DNA of 64,000 nt from Elusimicrobiaceae bacterium (GCA_017525025.1 JAFXUJ010000001.1:62001-126000); one strand, 5' to 3'. Shown: positions 25,960-36,481, numbered from the stretch's first letter. A program made the numbers and translations. The notes: generated from the sequence alone by a model not told the origin.

Positions 25960-27278
25960 GATAACGGTTTATTTTGTTTAAAACGTTCTTCCGTTTCCTC
26001 TAATGTTTTAATTTTAAAACAAAGCGGTACGACCGCGAAAGATAACAAACTGATAAAAGCCGTTACCCAGAAAAATTTTTCATATCCCAGCGCTACTTGC
26101 ATTTTGCCCGATAGCATAGCGGGTACCATCATCCCCAGCGCCATAATACCGGTGGAAATAGCATAATGAGAAGTTTTGTATTTCCCTTGGGAAACGTACA
26201 TGATGAATACCGTTAGGGCCATCATAGCAAGCCCATAGCCGAAATTTTCCAACGTAATTAAAGTGGCTATGGTAACAAGCCCCGGTTTGGCAACTGCCAA
26301 ATAAACGTAGAAAAAGTTGGGTAATACCAAACAGCAGGCAAACGGCCAAATACATTTTTTGAAACTGAATTTGCTGAGCAACCACCCGCCTAACAAATTT
26401 CCGGCGATAATTCCGCCCAGGCCCAACGTCCCTTTGATAAGACCAAAGCTTTGCTTAGACATTGCTAATGCGCCGTCTTCCGCCGGCCCCAATAAAAAGA
26501 GCGGAACAATTTTTTCTAACAACGCCTCACCAAAACGATAGAGCAAAATAAAGAGCAAAATATACAAGATATTTCTTTGGGTTAAATAGGTAGCAAAAGC
26601 ATCTTTCCACGCGTGCAGTTGCCCGGTTTGGACGGCTTTATCTTCGGTTGGTTTGGGCAAGATGAAGGTATGAAACAACGCAAACAAGCCAAACAACAAC
26701 CCTAAGAAGCCGAATAAACAGGCCCAATTGTAGGGTTTGTCCATCCAGCCGCGCTCGGTTAAAGCTCCGGTGGCGGAAATTAAAATTCCGCTACCCAAAA
26801 TCATGGCCACACGATAGAAGAAAGTGCGTACGCCTACAAACAAAGATTGATCTTTGGGCGTAAGGGCCAACAGATAGTAGCCATCGGTGGCAATGTCTAA
26901 TGTGGCAGAGGCAAAGGCTCCTATAAAAAAGCCGAACAACGTAAGCCGGAAAGTGGATAATAAGCCGTTTTCACCTGCGTATGCAAAAGCGTTCCAGGTC
27001 AATATGCCTGCGATAGAAAGAAATAGCAACGACAAAATAGCTTGGGCCGCTAATAACCAGCGACGTTTGGTGGCATGAGCATCTACCACCGGGCTCCAAA
27101 ACATTTTAAGTACCCAGGGTAAATAAAGCCACCCGGTCCAATAGGTAATTTGGTCATTGGGCAGCCCTAAATCTTGGTACAACAAAACCGATACCGTGTT
27201 AATCACGATATAGGGGAAACCTTCGGCTAAATACAAAGTGGGAACAAACGCCCACGGCATATGAGAAGTTGTTTTCAT
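25956..27278 (-). CDS. ampG: AmpG-like MFS muropeptide permease
   Basis: 440-residue major facilitator with about 12 helices. The opening PTLYLAEGFPYIVINTVSVL and WLYLPWVLKMFWSPVVD match the AmpG/acetyl-CoA transporter type, and the genomic position before murQ-anmK-nagZ supports import of GlcNAc-anhydroMurNAc peptides from the periplasm. Overlaps both neighbours as ATGA. Substrate is inferred from context. Confidence 0.85.
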   Translation of the reverse strand: MKTTSHMPWAFVPTLYLAEGFPYIVINTVSVLLYQDLGLPNDQITYWTGWLYLPWVLKMFWSPVVDAHATKRRWLLAAQAILSLLFLSIAGILTWNAFAYAGENGLLSTFRLTLFGFFIGAFASATLDIATDGYYLLALTPKDQSLFVGVRTFFYRVAMILGSGILISATGALTERGWMDKPYNWACLFGFLGLLFGLFALFHTFILPKPTEDKAVQTGQLHAWKDAFATYLTQRNILYILLFILLYRFGEALLEKIVPLFLLGPAEDGALAMSKQSFGLIKGTLGLGGIIAGNLLGGWLLSKFSFKKCIWPFACCLVLPNFFYVYLAVAKPGLVTIATLITLENFGYGLAMMALTVFIMYVSQGKYKTSHYAISTGIMALGMMVPAMLSGKMQVALGYEKFFWVTAFISLLSFAVVPLCFKIKTLEETEERFKQNKPLS

Positions 27279-28291
27279 TTGAAAGAATATTTTCCGGCCA
27301 ACAAATGTGCCAAGGGCCGGGTTGTTTCGTTGCGTTCAAACATCATTTTAATAATAGCTGTAAGCGGCACCGCCAGGAGGGCCCCCATGGGCCCCCAAAC
27401 GAGCGCCCAAAAAATTAAACTGGCCAGCACGATAATGGGGTCCAGGTCCATCCCTTTTCCAAGCCATTTTGTTTCCAAGATGTTGCCAACAAGAAAGTGA
27501 ACGGCTGTTAACAAAACCAGTGCCAATAAAATGCGCCAATCAAGCCCATATTGCAAGAATAACACAGGCATGGGCAAAATGGTTGCGATAAAAGGCCCTA
27601 CGTTGGGAATGAAATTTAACACGAAGGTAAGAACGGCCAACATAGATGCCAGTTCTGTATGCATAGCCGCCAACACAGTCCACGTACAAACAGCCGCTAA
27701 AAGCGAAACAAAAATCTTTACGATAAGATAAAAAGAAATTTGTTTTTGGATATTACCCACAAGCGCCGGTTTGTCTTCAGCGGCTTGCCCCATAAAGATA
27801 AAGATTAAAAACAGTGTGATTAGCATGAGGTTCGTGATGAGAGACATCAGCGTTCCACCCAAGCTTTTTACGAAATTAAAGATAGGCAGTTTAGCCACAG
27901 TATCTTCTATGAATTGAGCATTTATGTTGAGGTGGTGCTTTTGGGCCAAATCCAACAATCCTTGCAAGGTGTCGTTGAGGCGGTCCGTGTAGGCATCGGC
28001 TCCGGCTACAAAGCTCTCAATAGAGTTGGAAATAAAAACCACCGAAGCACCGATAAGCGTTAAAAAAATTAAAAAATAGATCACTAGTCCCAAAGTGCGC
28101 GGGACACGAAATTTTCGTTTCAGCCGTTCTGCCAGCGTGTTAGCCACCATAGAAATAAATAAGGCCATAACAAAAGGCATTAAAATCGCTTTGGTATATA
28201 CGAGGACGGCGGTGGCTGCGGTGCCGGCTAAAATCATTAAACAGATATTGTTGATGGGGGCTAATTTCTCAGCGGTGGAATTTGTCAACAT
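27275..28291 (-). CDS. AI-2E family (PerM-type) membrane transporter
   Basis: 338 residues from ATG 28291, which has AAGGAG 7 nt upstream; the longer frame to 28378 has no ribosome site. N-terminal helices, a charged periplasmic segment (about 85-160) and the C-terminal helix bundle containing VLNFIPNVGPFIATILPMP, a diagnostic AI-2E family stretch. Members export diverse compounds or exchange ions. It is the first gene of the recycling operon and overlaps ampG as ATGA, so a wall-related role is possible but unproven. Confidence 0.85.
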   Translation of the reverse strand: MLTNSTAEKLAPINNICLMILAGTAATAVLVYTKAILMPFVMALFISMVANTLAERLKRKFRVPRTLGLVIYFLIFLTLIGASVVFISNSIESFVAGADAYTDRLNDTLQGLLDLAQKHHLNINAQFIEDTVAKLPIFNFVKSLGGTLMSLITNLMLITLFLIFIFMGQAAEDKPALVGNIQKQISFYLIVKIFVSLLAAVCTWTVLAAMHTELASMLAVLTFVLNFIPNVGPFIATILPMPVLFLQYGLDWRILLALVLLTAVHFLVGNILETKWLGKGMDLDPIIVLASLIFWALVWGPMGALLAVPLTAIIKMMFERNETTRPLAHLLAGKYSFK

Positions 28292-28309
28292 AATTGTTCT
28301 CCTTAGTTT

Positions 28310-28319
28310 AGTATAGCAT
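28310..28319 (-). promoter_or_regulatory. Extended -10 promoter of the recycling operon
   Basis: The minus strand reads ATGCTATACT: hexamer TATACT with TG one base before it. It lies 18 bp upstream of the PerM-type start. Confidence 0.55.
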
Positions 28320-28367
28320 ACCGTGCGCATTTGTGGCACGTAATTGCGGTATAGGCCAAAAGGGCCC

Positions 28368-28395
28368 TTTACAACCATAGAAAATTTTGTAGAAT
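28368..28395 (+). promoter_or_regulatory. Plus-strand promoter upstream of structured RNA
   Basis: TTTACA, 16-bp spacer, TAGAAT (28390-28395). A purine-rich AAGGAG at 28415-28420 follows but has no usable ATG/GTG behind it. A second extended -10, TTGGTACAAT, lies at 28457-28466. Confidence 0.5.
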
Positions 28396-28471
28396 ATAGC
28401 CATCTTATTTAGTTAAGGAGAATTTTCATAGCAGCACCCCAAGCCGCGAAATAGGTTTGGTACAATTTGAA

Positions 28472-28722
28472 CTATTTTTGGAATCCTATGAAAGAATAGG
28501 AGGTGCTTTTGTAAAAAAGCCCATGAGAGTCCAAAAATAGCCGTTTGAGGCAGAGGATGTTTTAGGGTAGCTCCCCAAGGCATCTTCTGCCGAATGTTTC
28601 GCATATCTTTGTGCGAAACTACGGCTGTTTGATGCTGGGACCCTCTCATGGCTTGGCATTATTCAGCCGTTTTTTGCGCCTTATTTTTACGGGATTTCCA
28701 ATAAAGGAGATCCCGTTTTTTT
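28472..28722 (+). ncRNA. Candidate structured RNA or regulatory leader, family not recognised
   Basis: The 620-bp stretch 28292-28910 has no gene. Within it, stem A pairs CCATGAGAG (28521-28529) with CTCTCATGG (28643-28651); stem B pairs AGCCGT (28539-28544) with ACGGCT (28621-28626). Inside B lie stem C of 11 bp (28549-28559 with 28581-28591) and stem D TTTCGCA/TGCGAAA (28597-28618): a three-way junction. Two alternatives compete. CTATTTTTGGA (28472-28482) can pair with TCCAAAAATAG (28530-28540), and ACGGCT can instead pair with a second AGCCGT (28665-28670) that is followed by TTTTTT. An extended -10 at 28457 and a strong terminator at 28689 bound it. I checked by eye for tmRNA, RNase P, SRP and common riboswitch cores and found none. 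6S-like RNA is not excluded. Confidence 0.6.
28689..28722 (+). terminator. Terminator after the structured RNA
   Basis: ACGGGAT (28689-28695) pairs with ATCCCGT (28710-28716), followed by a T run to 28722. Bases 28723-28910 after it hold no clear gene; a -35-like TTGACT at 28777 lacks a matching -10. Confidence 0.8.
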
Positions 28723-28910
28723 GGTCTCTATCCTGTGTGATAAACCGAAAAAGGTGCGCAGGCAAATAAAAGAGGGAATATTGACTGATCCTGTTCTAGT
28801 GCAAAAAAGGGAACGCGAACAGAAAGTACAAATATTAAAATAAAAAGGTTATATATCCCCGTGAAAATTGCCTTGCCGCCTGATTGGGGTGGTAAATTCA
28901 GGGGGATTAT

Positions 28911-29870
28911 GTGACGAAACCGCTTTCCGTTTGTTTTGCTTGTGATGATAAATATGCACCGTATATGGGACTGGCTATGCTTTCTGTTTTGCAATCAGCT
29001 GACCGGGCAGATCGCTTTCATTTCTACATACTGGATAATAAAATATCAGCCCAGAACAAAAAGAAACTGGCAGAATTACACCGGAAATACCGTTTTGGCC
29101 TCACGTATATTCCGCTGGATGAACATCTTTTTGCCCGGTGTGATGCCAAGCGCTCTAACTGGACGTTGTCTATTTTCGGGCGGTATTTAATCCCCAAGGT
29201 TATTTCGGATGATAAGGTGTTATATTTGGATTGTGATGTTATGGTAAGAAGTAGCTTGCGCCCGCTTTTTGAAGAGGATATCCGCCGTTATTACGTGGCC
29301 GGGGTGCCGGATTACAATGTAATCTTCCGCGGAAAACTTCGTGAACGCTTTGGAGTTAGTTTTAAAAAAGAAGAATACGTTAATAGCGGAGTGTTGCTTA
29401 TCAATAATAAAAAATGGCGGGAAGAAAATTTATTTGAAAAACTACTGGATTTTTCTCAAAGGCATGCGGCAGAACTTTTATGGCCGGACCAAGACGCTAT
29501 TAACGTGGTTTGCCAACATCACAAAAAGATACTGCCCGAGCGTTACAACGTCATGGGATATCTATACAAGCCGGATTTATTTTTAAATAGTCCGCGCTTT
29601 GCCCAAATAAAACAAGAAACACGGCACCCGGTTATTCGGCATTTTCATGCGTGGAAGAAAAATTTTTTTGTTCCGCACCGAAGCGAATATTTAACACTTA
29701 TTCAAAACAGCCCATGGCCGCAGCTGATGCCCCAAGATGATATAAAACCATGGGCTTGGTCCAAAATTGTTAGCCGGTATTTGTGGAATCATCCTTTCTG
29801 TTTTCTGCTTCCTAAATTTTATAAACGTTGGAAATACCGTGGTACAGCGTGCTTGTTTATGGACGCGTGA
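28911..29870 (+). CDS. Glycosyltransferase family 8
   Basis: 319 residues, GT-A fold. Retaining GT8 features: the start VCFACDDKYAPYMGLAMLSV, metal-binding DxD as LDCDVMV (D107, D109) and WPDQDAIN. Similar to LPS glucosyl/galactosyltransferases. The start is GTG with GGGGG 7-11 nt before it; an ATG 3 nt upstream runs straight into TGA. It opens a three-gene set with GT9 and an acyltransferase, most likely building LPS core or another surface glycan. Confidence 0.88.
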   Translation: MTKPLSVCFACDDKYAPYMGLAMLSVLQSADRADRFHFYILDNKISAQNKKKLAELHRKYRFGLTYIPLDEHLFARCDAKRSNWTLSIFGRYLIPKVISDDKVLYLDCDVMVRSSLRPLFEEDIRRYYVAGVPDYNVIFRGKLRERFGVSFKKEEYVNSGVLLINNKKWREENLFEKLLDFSQRHAAELLWPDQDAINVVCQHHKKILPERYNVMGYLYKPDLFLNSPRFAQIKQETRHPVIRHFHAWKKNFFVPHRSEYLTLIQNSPWPQLMPQDDIKPWAWSKIVSRYLWNHPFCFLLPKFYKRWKYRGTACLFMDA

Positions 29871-31081
29871 GGTTCTTTGTGGATAGTTTAGATTATTTAC
29901 AAGAAAAACTGATTCATTTGCAAGAAAAATATTCGCATCGTCCGCGTTATTGTGCGTGGCGGATGGCGTTTATTTCTTTACGGGCACTTACCAAACGGTT
30001 TGACGGAAAAGTTGATTCTCTGTCGCGTTGTTGGGGGAAACAACGTGATTATCCGGCCATTGTATTTTCTGTGAAGGGAGGAATGGGCGATTTGCTGTTG
30101 GCTAATAATTACATTTATTGCGTGCGTAAATATTTGAATGATGCCAATTTTAATTTTAAAATTTGCTACCACGCGTTGCCATTATTGCAAGCTTTTTGTT
30201 TCCCGGAGGCGGAAACCGGGACGAAACTGGACAAAATGTCCGGCGTATTAAAAGTAGAGTTAAACCGTTTTCCGCGCGTACTGGCAGGAGACAGAAAAAA
30301 GCTCAGCCAATATAGCCCGCGGTTGGGGCATCTTTTGGTAACGTGGGATAATTTTTTTAAGCATAACCGTAAATTTTTTGATTTTATGCCGCAGACAGAT
30401 GGCCTTGGAAATCACTATACGCAACTTTTAGGGGCTAAACGTATCAGTCAAGCCGATATTGGGGGCGTGCTTAATATGGATGAAGAATACAAAGCGCCGA
30501 TACCCATGCCTTCTTCCGGAAAAGAAAGAGATATTTTAACTAAATTCGGTTTGAACGGAGATCCGTTTGTTACAGTGCAGCGCGGGCAAGGGTTGGTAAC
30601 CAACACCAGCACAAACAATAAGTTATGGCCGGTGGAGTATTACAATACGTTGGTGGGGTTAATCAAACATCAAGGGCCCCGGTATAAAATTGTGCAGTTG
30701 GGTACCAGCCGGGAAGGTTTTAACGAAGATTTTGAGGGGGTAGATTTCAATTTACGTGGCAAAACAAATTTAGAAGAAATCAAAGTAATTTTAAAGTATT
30801 CTAAATTGCATATAGATTGTGAAGGCGGTTTGGTGCATTTGCGCCACGCGCTTCACGCGGGGCCCAGCGTGGTACTGTTCGGGCCGACTTCACCGGAAGT
30901 GTACGGATATAAAGAAAATCTTAATTTGCATAGTAGTGCCTGTAAACATCCGTGTGAATGGGTGACAAACGATTGGCTTTCGCGCTGTGCGCGCCGTAAA
31001 GATAAAAATTGTTGTATGAAAAAATTAGAGCCACAATTTGTGTTTGAACAAATCAATAAGCGTTTTGCTTTGAAAAAATAA
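29867..31081 (+). CDS. Glycosyltransferase family 9 (heptosyltransferase-like)
   Basis: About 404 residues if read from GTG at 29867, which overlaps the GT8 stop as GTGA; an ATG at 29828 in frame would give 417. GT9 marks: FSVKGGMGDLLLANNYI near the N-terminus (nucleotide-sugar fold start) and the C-terminal HIDCEGGLVHLRHAL ... SVVLFGPTSPEVYGY, the ADP-heptose-binding region. A Cys-rich tail (SSACKHPCEW ... SRCARRKDKNCC) is unusual. Probably LPS core assembly with its neighbours; donor sugar not known. Confidence 0.85.
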   Translation: MRFFVDSLDYLQEKLIHLQEKYSHRPRYCAWRMAFISLRALTKRFDGKVDSLSRCWGKQRDYPAIVFSVKGGMGDLLLANNYIYCVRKYLNDANFNFKICYHALPLLQAFCFPEAETGTKLDKMSGVLKVELNRFPRVLAGDRKKLSQYSPRLGHLLVTWDNFFKHNRKFFDFMPQTDGLGNHYTQLLGAKRISQADIGGVLNMDEEYKAPIPMPSSGKERDILTKFGLNGDPFVTVQRGQGLVTNTSTNNKLWPVEYYNTLVGLIKHQGPRYKIVQLGTSREGFNEDFEGVDFNLRGKTNLEEIKVILKYSKLHIDCEGGLVHLRHALHAGPSVVLFGPTSPEVYGYKENLNLHSSACKHPCEWVTNDWLSRCARRKDKNCCMKKLEPQFVFEQINKRFALKK

Positions 31082-31082
31082 T

Positions 31083-31772
31083 ATGAACTGGGAACAAGAA
31101 AAGGAACGTTTGTCCGTTAAATATAAACCGGGCACCTGGCGCTATTATGTGCACCTGTGGGCCCGGGTTATTAAATCTTGGTATCATAAAAGTCCTGCTT
31201 TCTCCGTTAGAATTGAAGGTGCCCGCAATTATGTGCCGTATATCCCGCCCGGATGCAAGATCCAAATTTTTGGGCAAGACAACACGGTAAAAATAGATCC
31301 CTCCGTTACAACTTTTATGGGGCTTATTAGAATGGGAGATCCGGACATACCGGTTCGGGGTTGCACGGTCAAAGTAGGGAGCAGAAGCTCCTGCGGCGGA
31401 GCAAATATTATGTTGTATGAAGACAATTCCGCTGTTTACGTGGGAGATGAGTGCATGCTTTCTTTCGGTATAGAAATTTGGGCATCCGATTCGCACAGTA
31501 TTATTGACTCAAAAAATAAACAGTTAGTTAATTGGGGAAAAGAAATTGTTATTGGAAATCATGTATGGATAGGGATGCGGTCCATCCTCCTCAAAAACAG
31601 TTATATTGCGGATGACTGTATGGTTGGGGCGGGTTCGGTAGTGGCGGGGAAATTTAAAGAACCGCATTGTATCTTGGCGGGCAATCCGGCCCGGGTTGTA
31701 AAAAAAGGATTTTCTTGGGATTCGTTACGCCCGATACAGTATAGAGAAAAAGTTTCAATCCAAACGAGATGA
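31083..31772 (+). CDS. Hexapeptide-repeat O-acyltransferase
   Basis: 229 residues with left-handed beta-helix repeats from about 60 to 210 and the acetyltransferase end motif GAGSVVAGKF ... ILAGNPARVVKKG. The catalytic His is probably in WASDSHSIID. Related to WbbJ/CysE-like sugar O-acetyltransferases. Begins 1 bp after the GT9 stop. Likely acetylates the glycan made by the two transferases upstream. Confidence 0.85.
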   Translation: MNWEQEKERLSVKYKPGTWRYYVHLWARVIKSWYHKSPAFSVRIEGARNYVPYIPPGCKIQIFGQDNTVKIDPSVTTFMGLIRMGDPDIPVRGCTVKVGSRSSCGGANIMLYEDNSAVYVGDECMLSFGIEIWASDSHSIIDSKNKQLVNWGKEIVIGNHVWIGMRSILLKNSYIADDCMVGAGSVVAGKFKEPHCILAGNPARVVKKGFSWDSLRPIQYREKVSIQTR

Positions 31773-31784
31773 ATGAAAGAGGGA

Positions 31785-34177
<2,393 letters not shown>

Positions 34178-34210
34178 GATTGTCCCTCACTTGATAAAGA
34201 AGTTATTTTT

Positions 34211-34220
34211 ATTCTAGCAA
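34211..34220 (-). promoter_or_regulatory. Extended -10 promoter of nusB-ligA
   Basis: The minus strand reads TTGCTAGAAT, 33 bp upstream of nusB. The identical 10-mer precedes dapA. Confidence 0.6.
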
Positions 34221-34251
34221 ATTTAAGAGTCTTATGCAGAAGGAAGATTTG

Positions 34252-34273
34252 ACATAGGCCCTAGGGCCTATGT
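34252..34273. promoter_or_regulatory. Perfect 22-bp palindrome between divergent promoters
   Basis: Each half is ACATAGGCCCT; the two halves meet without a spacer. It lies 22 bp upstream of the -35 of the 34354 gene and about 30 bp behind the nusB -10. There is no T run, so it is not a terminator. Possible operator for a dimeric regulator. Confidence 0.45.
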
Positions 34274-34295
34274 TAGGGTGGGCCTTAAGACCCCC

Positions 34296-34324
34296 TTGAA
34301 AACTAACTCTTTTTCTTTTACACT
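34296..34324 (+). promoter_or_regulatory. Promoter of the 34354 gene
   Basis: TTGAAA, 17-bp spacer, TACACT; the start codon is 29 bp downstream behind AGAGGAGG. Confidence 0.65.
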
Positions 34325-34353
34325 AAAAATATAGAGAAAAAAGAGGAGGTTGT

Positions 34354-35076
34354 ATGAAAAAGTTACTGGGTGTTTTGTTGGGGTGCATGGTGCTTTGCAT
34401 GACGGCTTACGCGCAAAAAGATGACCCGTTTATGTATCGGGGTGAGCTGACGGCTAAAGACGTCATTGAGCTCATGAAAAAAGACGAATTTTTACCGTTG
34501 TCTGTCAATATCCCGCGGTATTTCGAAGATGAAGCAGAAAAGGCCGAAGTGGTAGCCGTAGCGCTATCCCGCGTGAAAAAGAACGATAACTATTTAAATA
34601 ACTATAACGCGGCGGTGGTATATGCCACGGCGGACGATTTGCAAGGAGTGGATTTCGGCCGTCACGTAAATGACGAAGATTCCGACAAAGCGGTTAAGTA
34701 TGCCACGCGTGCAATTGAGCTTTCCCCGAACACGCCGTATATGTATATTTTGCGTGCTGCGGTAAATTATGAACGGGCGTATATGTTCTCTATTGATGGA
34801 TCGGAGTTGGTCAACAAAAAATATGCCGAACAAGCCGATGCGGATATGGCAAAAGCGCACGAACTGAACCCGACTTTGTTTAAGAAAGAGATTCGGAGTG
34901 TATTCCCCTCGGAAAACGGGAGATTCCTTAAAGAGATAAAAAAACTGAATAAAGTAAGCGTTCCCGCCGTTCCGAATAGGCCGGGCAACGAAATGATGAT
35001 GCTTGATGAACGCGCTCGCTCGCAACAGGAAGTCCGCAAAGCGTTAATTCAAAATCATCCGGACAGAAGAAAATAA
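34354..35076 (+). CDS. Exported protein with TPR-like helices, unknown function
   Basis: 240 residues with a signal peptide ending AYA-QK (about residue 21). The region 85-170 reads like one or two degenerate TPR units (YLNNYNAAVVYATADDL, KYATRAIELSPNTPYMYILRAAVNYERA), the second being a fairly typical repeat. The charged tail is probably disordered. Single-gene unit with its own promoter and terminator. No named family recognised. Confidence 0.7.
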   Translation: MKKLLGVLLGCMVLCMTAYAQKDDPFMYRGELTAKDVIELMKKDEFLPLSVNIPRYFEDEAEKAEVVAVALSRVKKNDNYLNNYNAAVVYATADDLQGVDFGRHVNDEDSDKAVKYATRAIELSPNTPYMYILRAAVNYERAYMFSIDGSELVNKKYAEQADADMAKAHELNPTLFKKEIRSVFPSENGRFLKEIKKLNKVSVPAVPNRPGNEMMMLDERARSQQEVRKALIQNHPDRRK

Positions 35077-35097
35077 TCTTCTTATTTCCTATATAAA

Positions 35098-35126
35098 ATC
35101 CCCCGGTATAAACCCGGGGGATTTTT
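35098..35126 (+). terminator. Terminator after the 34354 gene
   Basis: A 9-bp stem ATCCCCCGG/CCGGGGGAT with a 7-nt loop, then TTTT. Confidence 0.8.
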
Positions 35127-35147
35127 ATGCAATAATACCGTTGCTGA

Positions 35148-35177
35148 TTGACACGTGTATTGGGAAGTTGGTATAAT
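35148..35177 (+). promoter_or_regulatory. Strong promoter of infC-rpmI-rplT
   Basis: Consensus TTGACA, 18-bp spacer and TATAAT in the extended context TTGGTATAAT. The best promoter match in the window. Confidence 0.8.
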
Positions 35178-35221
35178 AAAAAGGTCCCAAAAAGGGGCAA
35201 ATTTTTTGAAAGAAAGATTAA

Positions 35222-35761
35222 ATGGCCAGATTCGATAACAGAAGAGTTTACAAGCAAGACTTGTATTGCCGTAACCAAAATATCCGCGCAGCCGAAGTGC
35301 GCGTAATCAATTCGGATGGCACCATGTTGGGTGTTTTTCCGACGCGCGAGGCCGTCGCGATGGCCAGAGAACAAGAGTTGGACTTAGTGGAGATTTCTCC
35401 CAACGCCCAACCTCCTGTCTGTAAGATACTGGATTACAACAAGTACGTTTACGAACAGGGTAAAAAAGCCGCCGAGGCGAAGAAAAAACAAGCGAAGGTT
35501 TCTTTAAAAGAATTGCGCATTAAATCGCGCATTGCTCCGCACGATTTGGAGGTTAAACTCCGCCAAATTGAGGAATTTTTAAAGAAGAAAAACCAAGTGC
35601 GCTTTGTGGTCGTCTTCCGCGGACGTGAAAATCAGCACAAAGATTTGGGTATCCAAATTTTAAATGATACTGCCAAACGCTTAGAACCGTTGGCCACGGT
35701 GGACGGAGGATTACAGCAGCTGGGTAACCGCATGTCCATGACCTTTGTGCCGAAAAACTAA
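35222..35761 (+). CDS. infC: Translation initiation factor IF-3
   Basis: 179 residues. N-domain from VRVINSDGTMLGVFPTREA, IF3 signature around LVEISPNAQPPVCKILDYNKY, Lys-rich linker, C-domain KLRQIEEFLKKKNQVRFVV. The start here is ATG, not the rare AUU that gives IF3 autocontrol in enterobacteria. First gene of the classical infC-rpmI-rplT operon. Confidence 0.96.
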   Translation: MARFDNRRVYKQDLYCRNQNIRAAEVRVINSDGTMLGVFPTREAVAMAREQELDLVEISPNAQPPVCKILDYNKYVYEQGKKAAEAKKKQAKVSLKELRIKSRIAPHDLEVKLRQIEEFLKKKNQVRFVVVFRGRENQHKDLGIQILNDTAKRLEPLATVDGGLQQLGNRMSMTFVPKN

Positions 35762-35769
35762 ACTGATTT

Positions 35770-35852
35770 TTAGGTTCTTTTTGGTGTGACTGCGTTCGGG
35801 GCTTGACCGGCTCCCGCCGCAGGTTGTGTAAATAAGAACCAATTAACAAAAA
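35770..35852 (+). promoter_or_regulatory. Structured leader between infC and rpmI, possible L20/L35 autoregulation site
   Basis: An outer stem GGTTCTT/AAGAACC encloses ACTGCG/CGCAGGT-type pairing and an inner CGGGGC/GCTCCCG hairpin. No ORF lies in this 102-bp gap. L20 represses its own operon through a leader in other bacteria; whether this is such a site is inference from position and structure. Confidence 0.4.
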
Positions 35853-35863
35853 GGAAAATAAAA

Positions 35864-36070
35864 ATGCCTAAATTGAAAAATCACGCAGGCGGTAAAAAGC
35901 GTTTCCGCAAAACCGCCACGGGTAAATTCACCCACAGAAAAGCCGGCAGAAAACACTTGCTAACGCCTGTTTCTGCCTCGCGCAAGCATGAAATGCGTAA
36001 GACTGGGGTTATCACGCCTGAGTCTAACAAAGGGAAGATCTTGAAAAAATATCTCCCCATGGCTAAATAA
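35864..36070 (+). CDS. rpmI: 50S ribosomal protein L35
   Basis: 68 residues, MPKLKNHAGGKKRFRKTATG, Lys/Arg-rich, with the family tail RKTGVITPESNKGKILKKYL. AAAAAGGA lies before the ATG. 11 bp from rplT. Confidence 0.97.
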   Translation: MPKLKNHAGGKKRFRKTATGKFTHRKAGRKHLLTPVSASRKHEMRKTGVITPESNKGKILKKYLPMAK

Positions 36071-36081
36071 GAGGTTGAAAC

Positions 36082-36432
36082 ATGAGAATTAAATTCAGCG
36101 TTCCCAGACACGCAAGAAAGAAAAAAGTATTGAAAAATGCCAGCGGCTATTACGGAGATAAATCCCGCCGCTTACGCATGGCTACGCAGCAACTCGGTAA
36201 ATCCGGAGTGCATGCGTATGTGGACCGCAAAGACAAAAAAACCACTTACCGCCAAACATGGATTATGCGTATTAACGCAGCCGTACGGGAAGAAGGTTTG
36301 TCTTACTCCAAATTCATTAGCGGCTTAGCCCAAGCCAACATCACGCTTAACCGCAAGATGCTTAGCGAAATGGCGATTAAAGACCCTGTTTCTTTCAAGA
36401 AATTGGTGGACGTCGTCAAAGCCGATAAATAA
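36082..36432 (+). CDS. rplT: 50S ribosomal protein L20
   Basis: 116 residues with the L20 patterns ARKKKVLKNASGYYGDKS and KTTYRQTWIMRINAAVREEG, and the C-terminal domain LNRKMLSEMAIKDP. Last gene of the operon, followed by a terminator. Confidence 0.97.
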   Translation: MRIKFSVPRHARKKKVLKNASGYYGDKSRRLRMATQQLGKSGVHAYVDRKDKKTTYRQTWIMRINAAVREEGLSYSKFISGLAQANITLNRKMLSEMAIKDPVSFKKLVDVVKADK

Positions 36433-36454
36433 GTTAACAAGTATTTAAGGCAAA

Positions 36455-36481
36455 AGCCCCGCTTAACGGCGGGGCTTTTTT
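36455..36481 (+). terminator. Terminator of infC-rpmI-rplT
   Basis: A GCCCCGC/GCGGGGC stem with a 6-nt loop and a TTTTTT tail. Confidence 0.88.

Noticed and set aside
28413-28649. 78-codon minus-strand ORF in the gene-free stretch
   Set aside because: It is antisense to the stems of the structured RNA; the codons follow the palindromes and there is no ribosome site.
28472-28722. Reading this region as tmRNA, RNase P RNA or SRP RNA
   Set aside because: No TTCGAAT T-loop or tag frame, no GAGGAAAGTCC core and no GGAAGGAAGCAGCC SRP loop could be found on either strand.
28728-28994. 88-codon minus-strand ORF
   Set aside because: Overlaps the start of the GT8 gene and shows no family or ribosome site.
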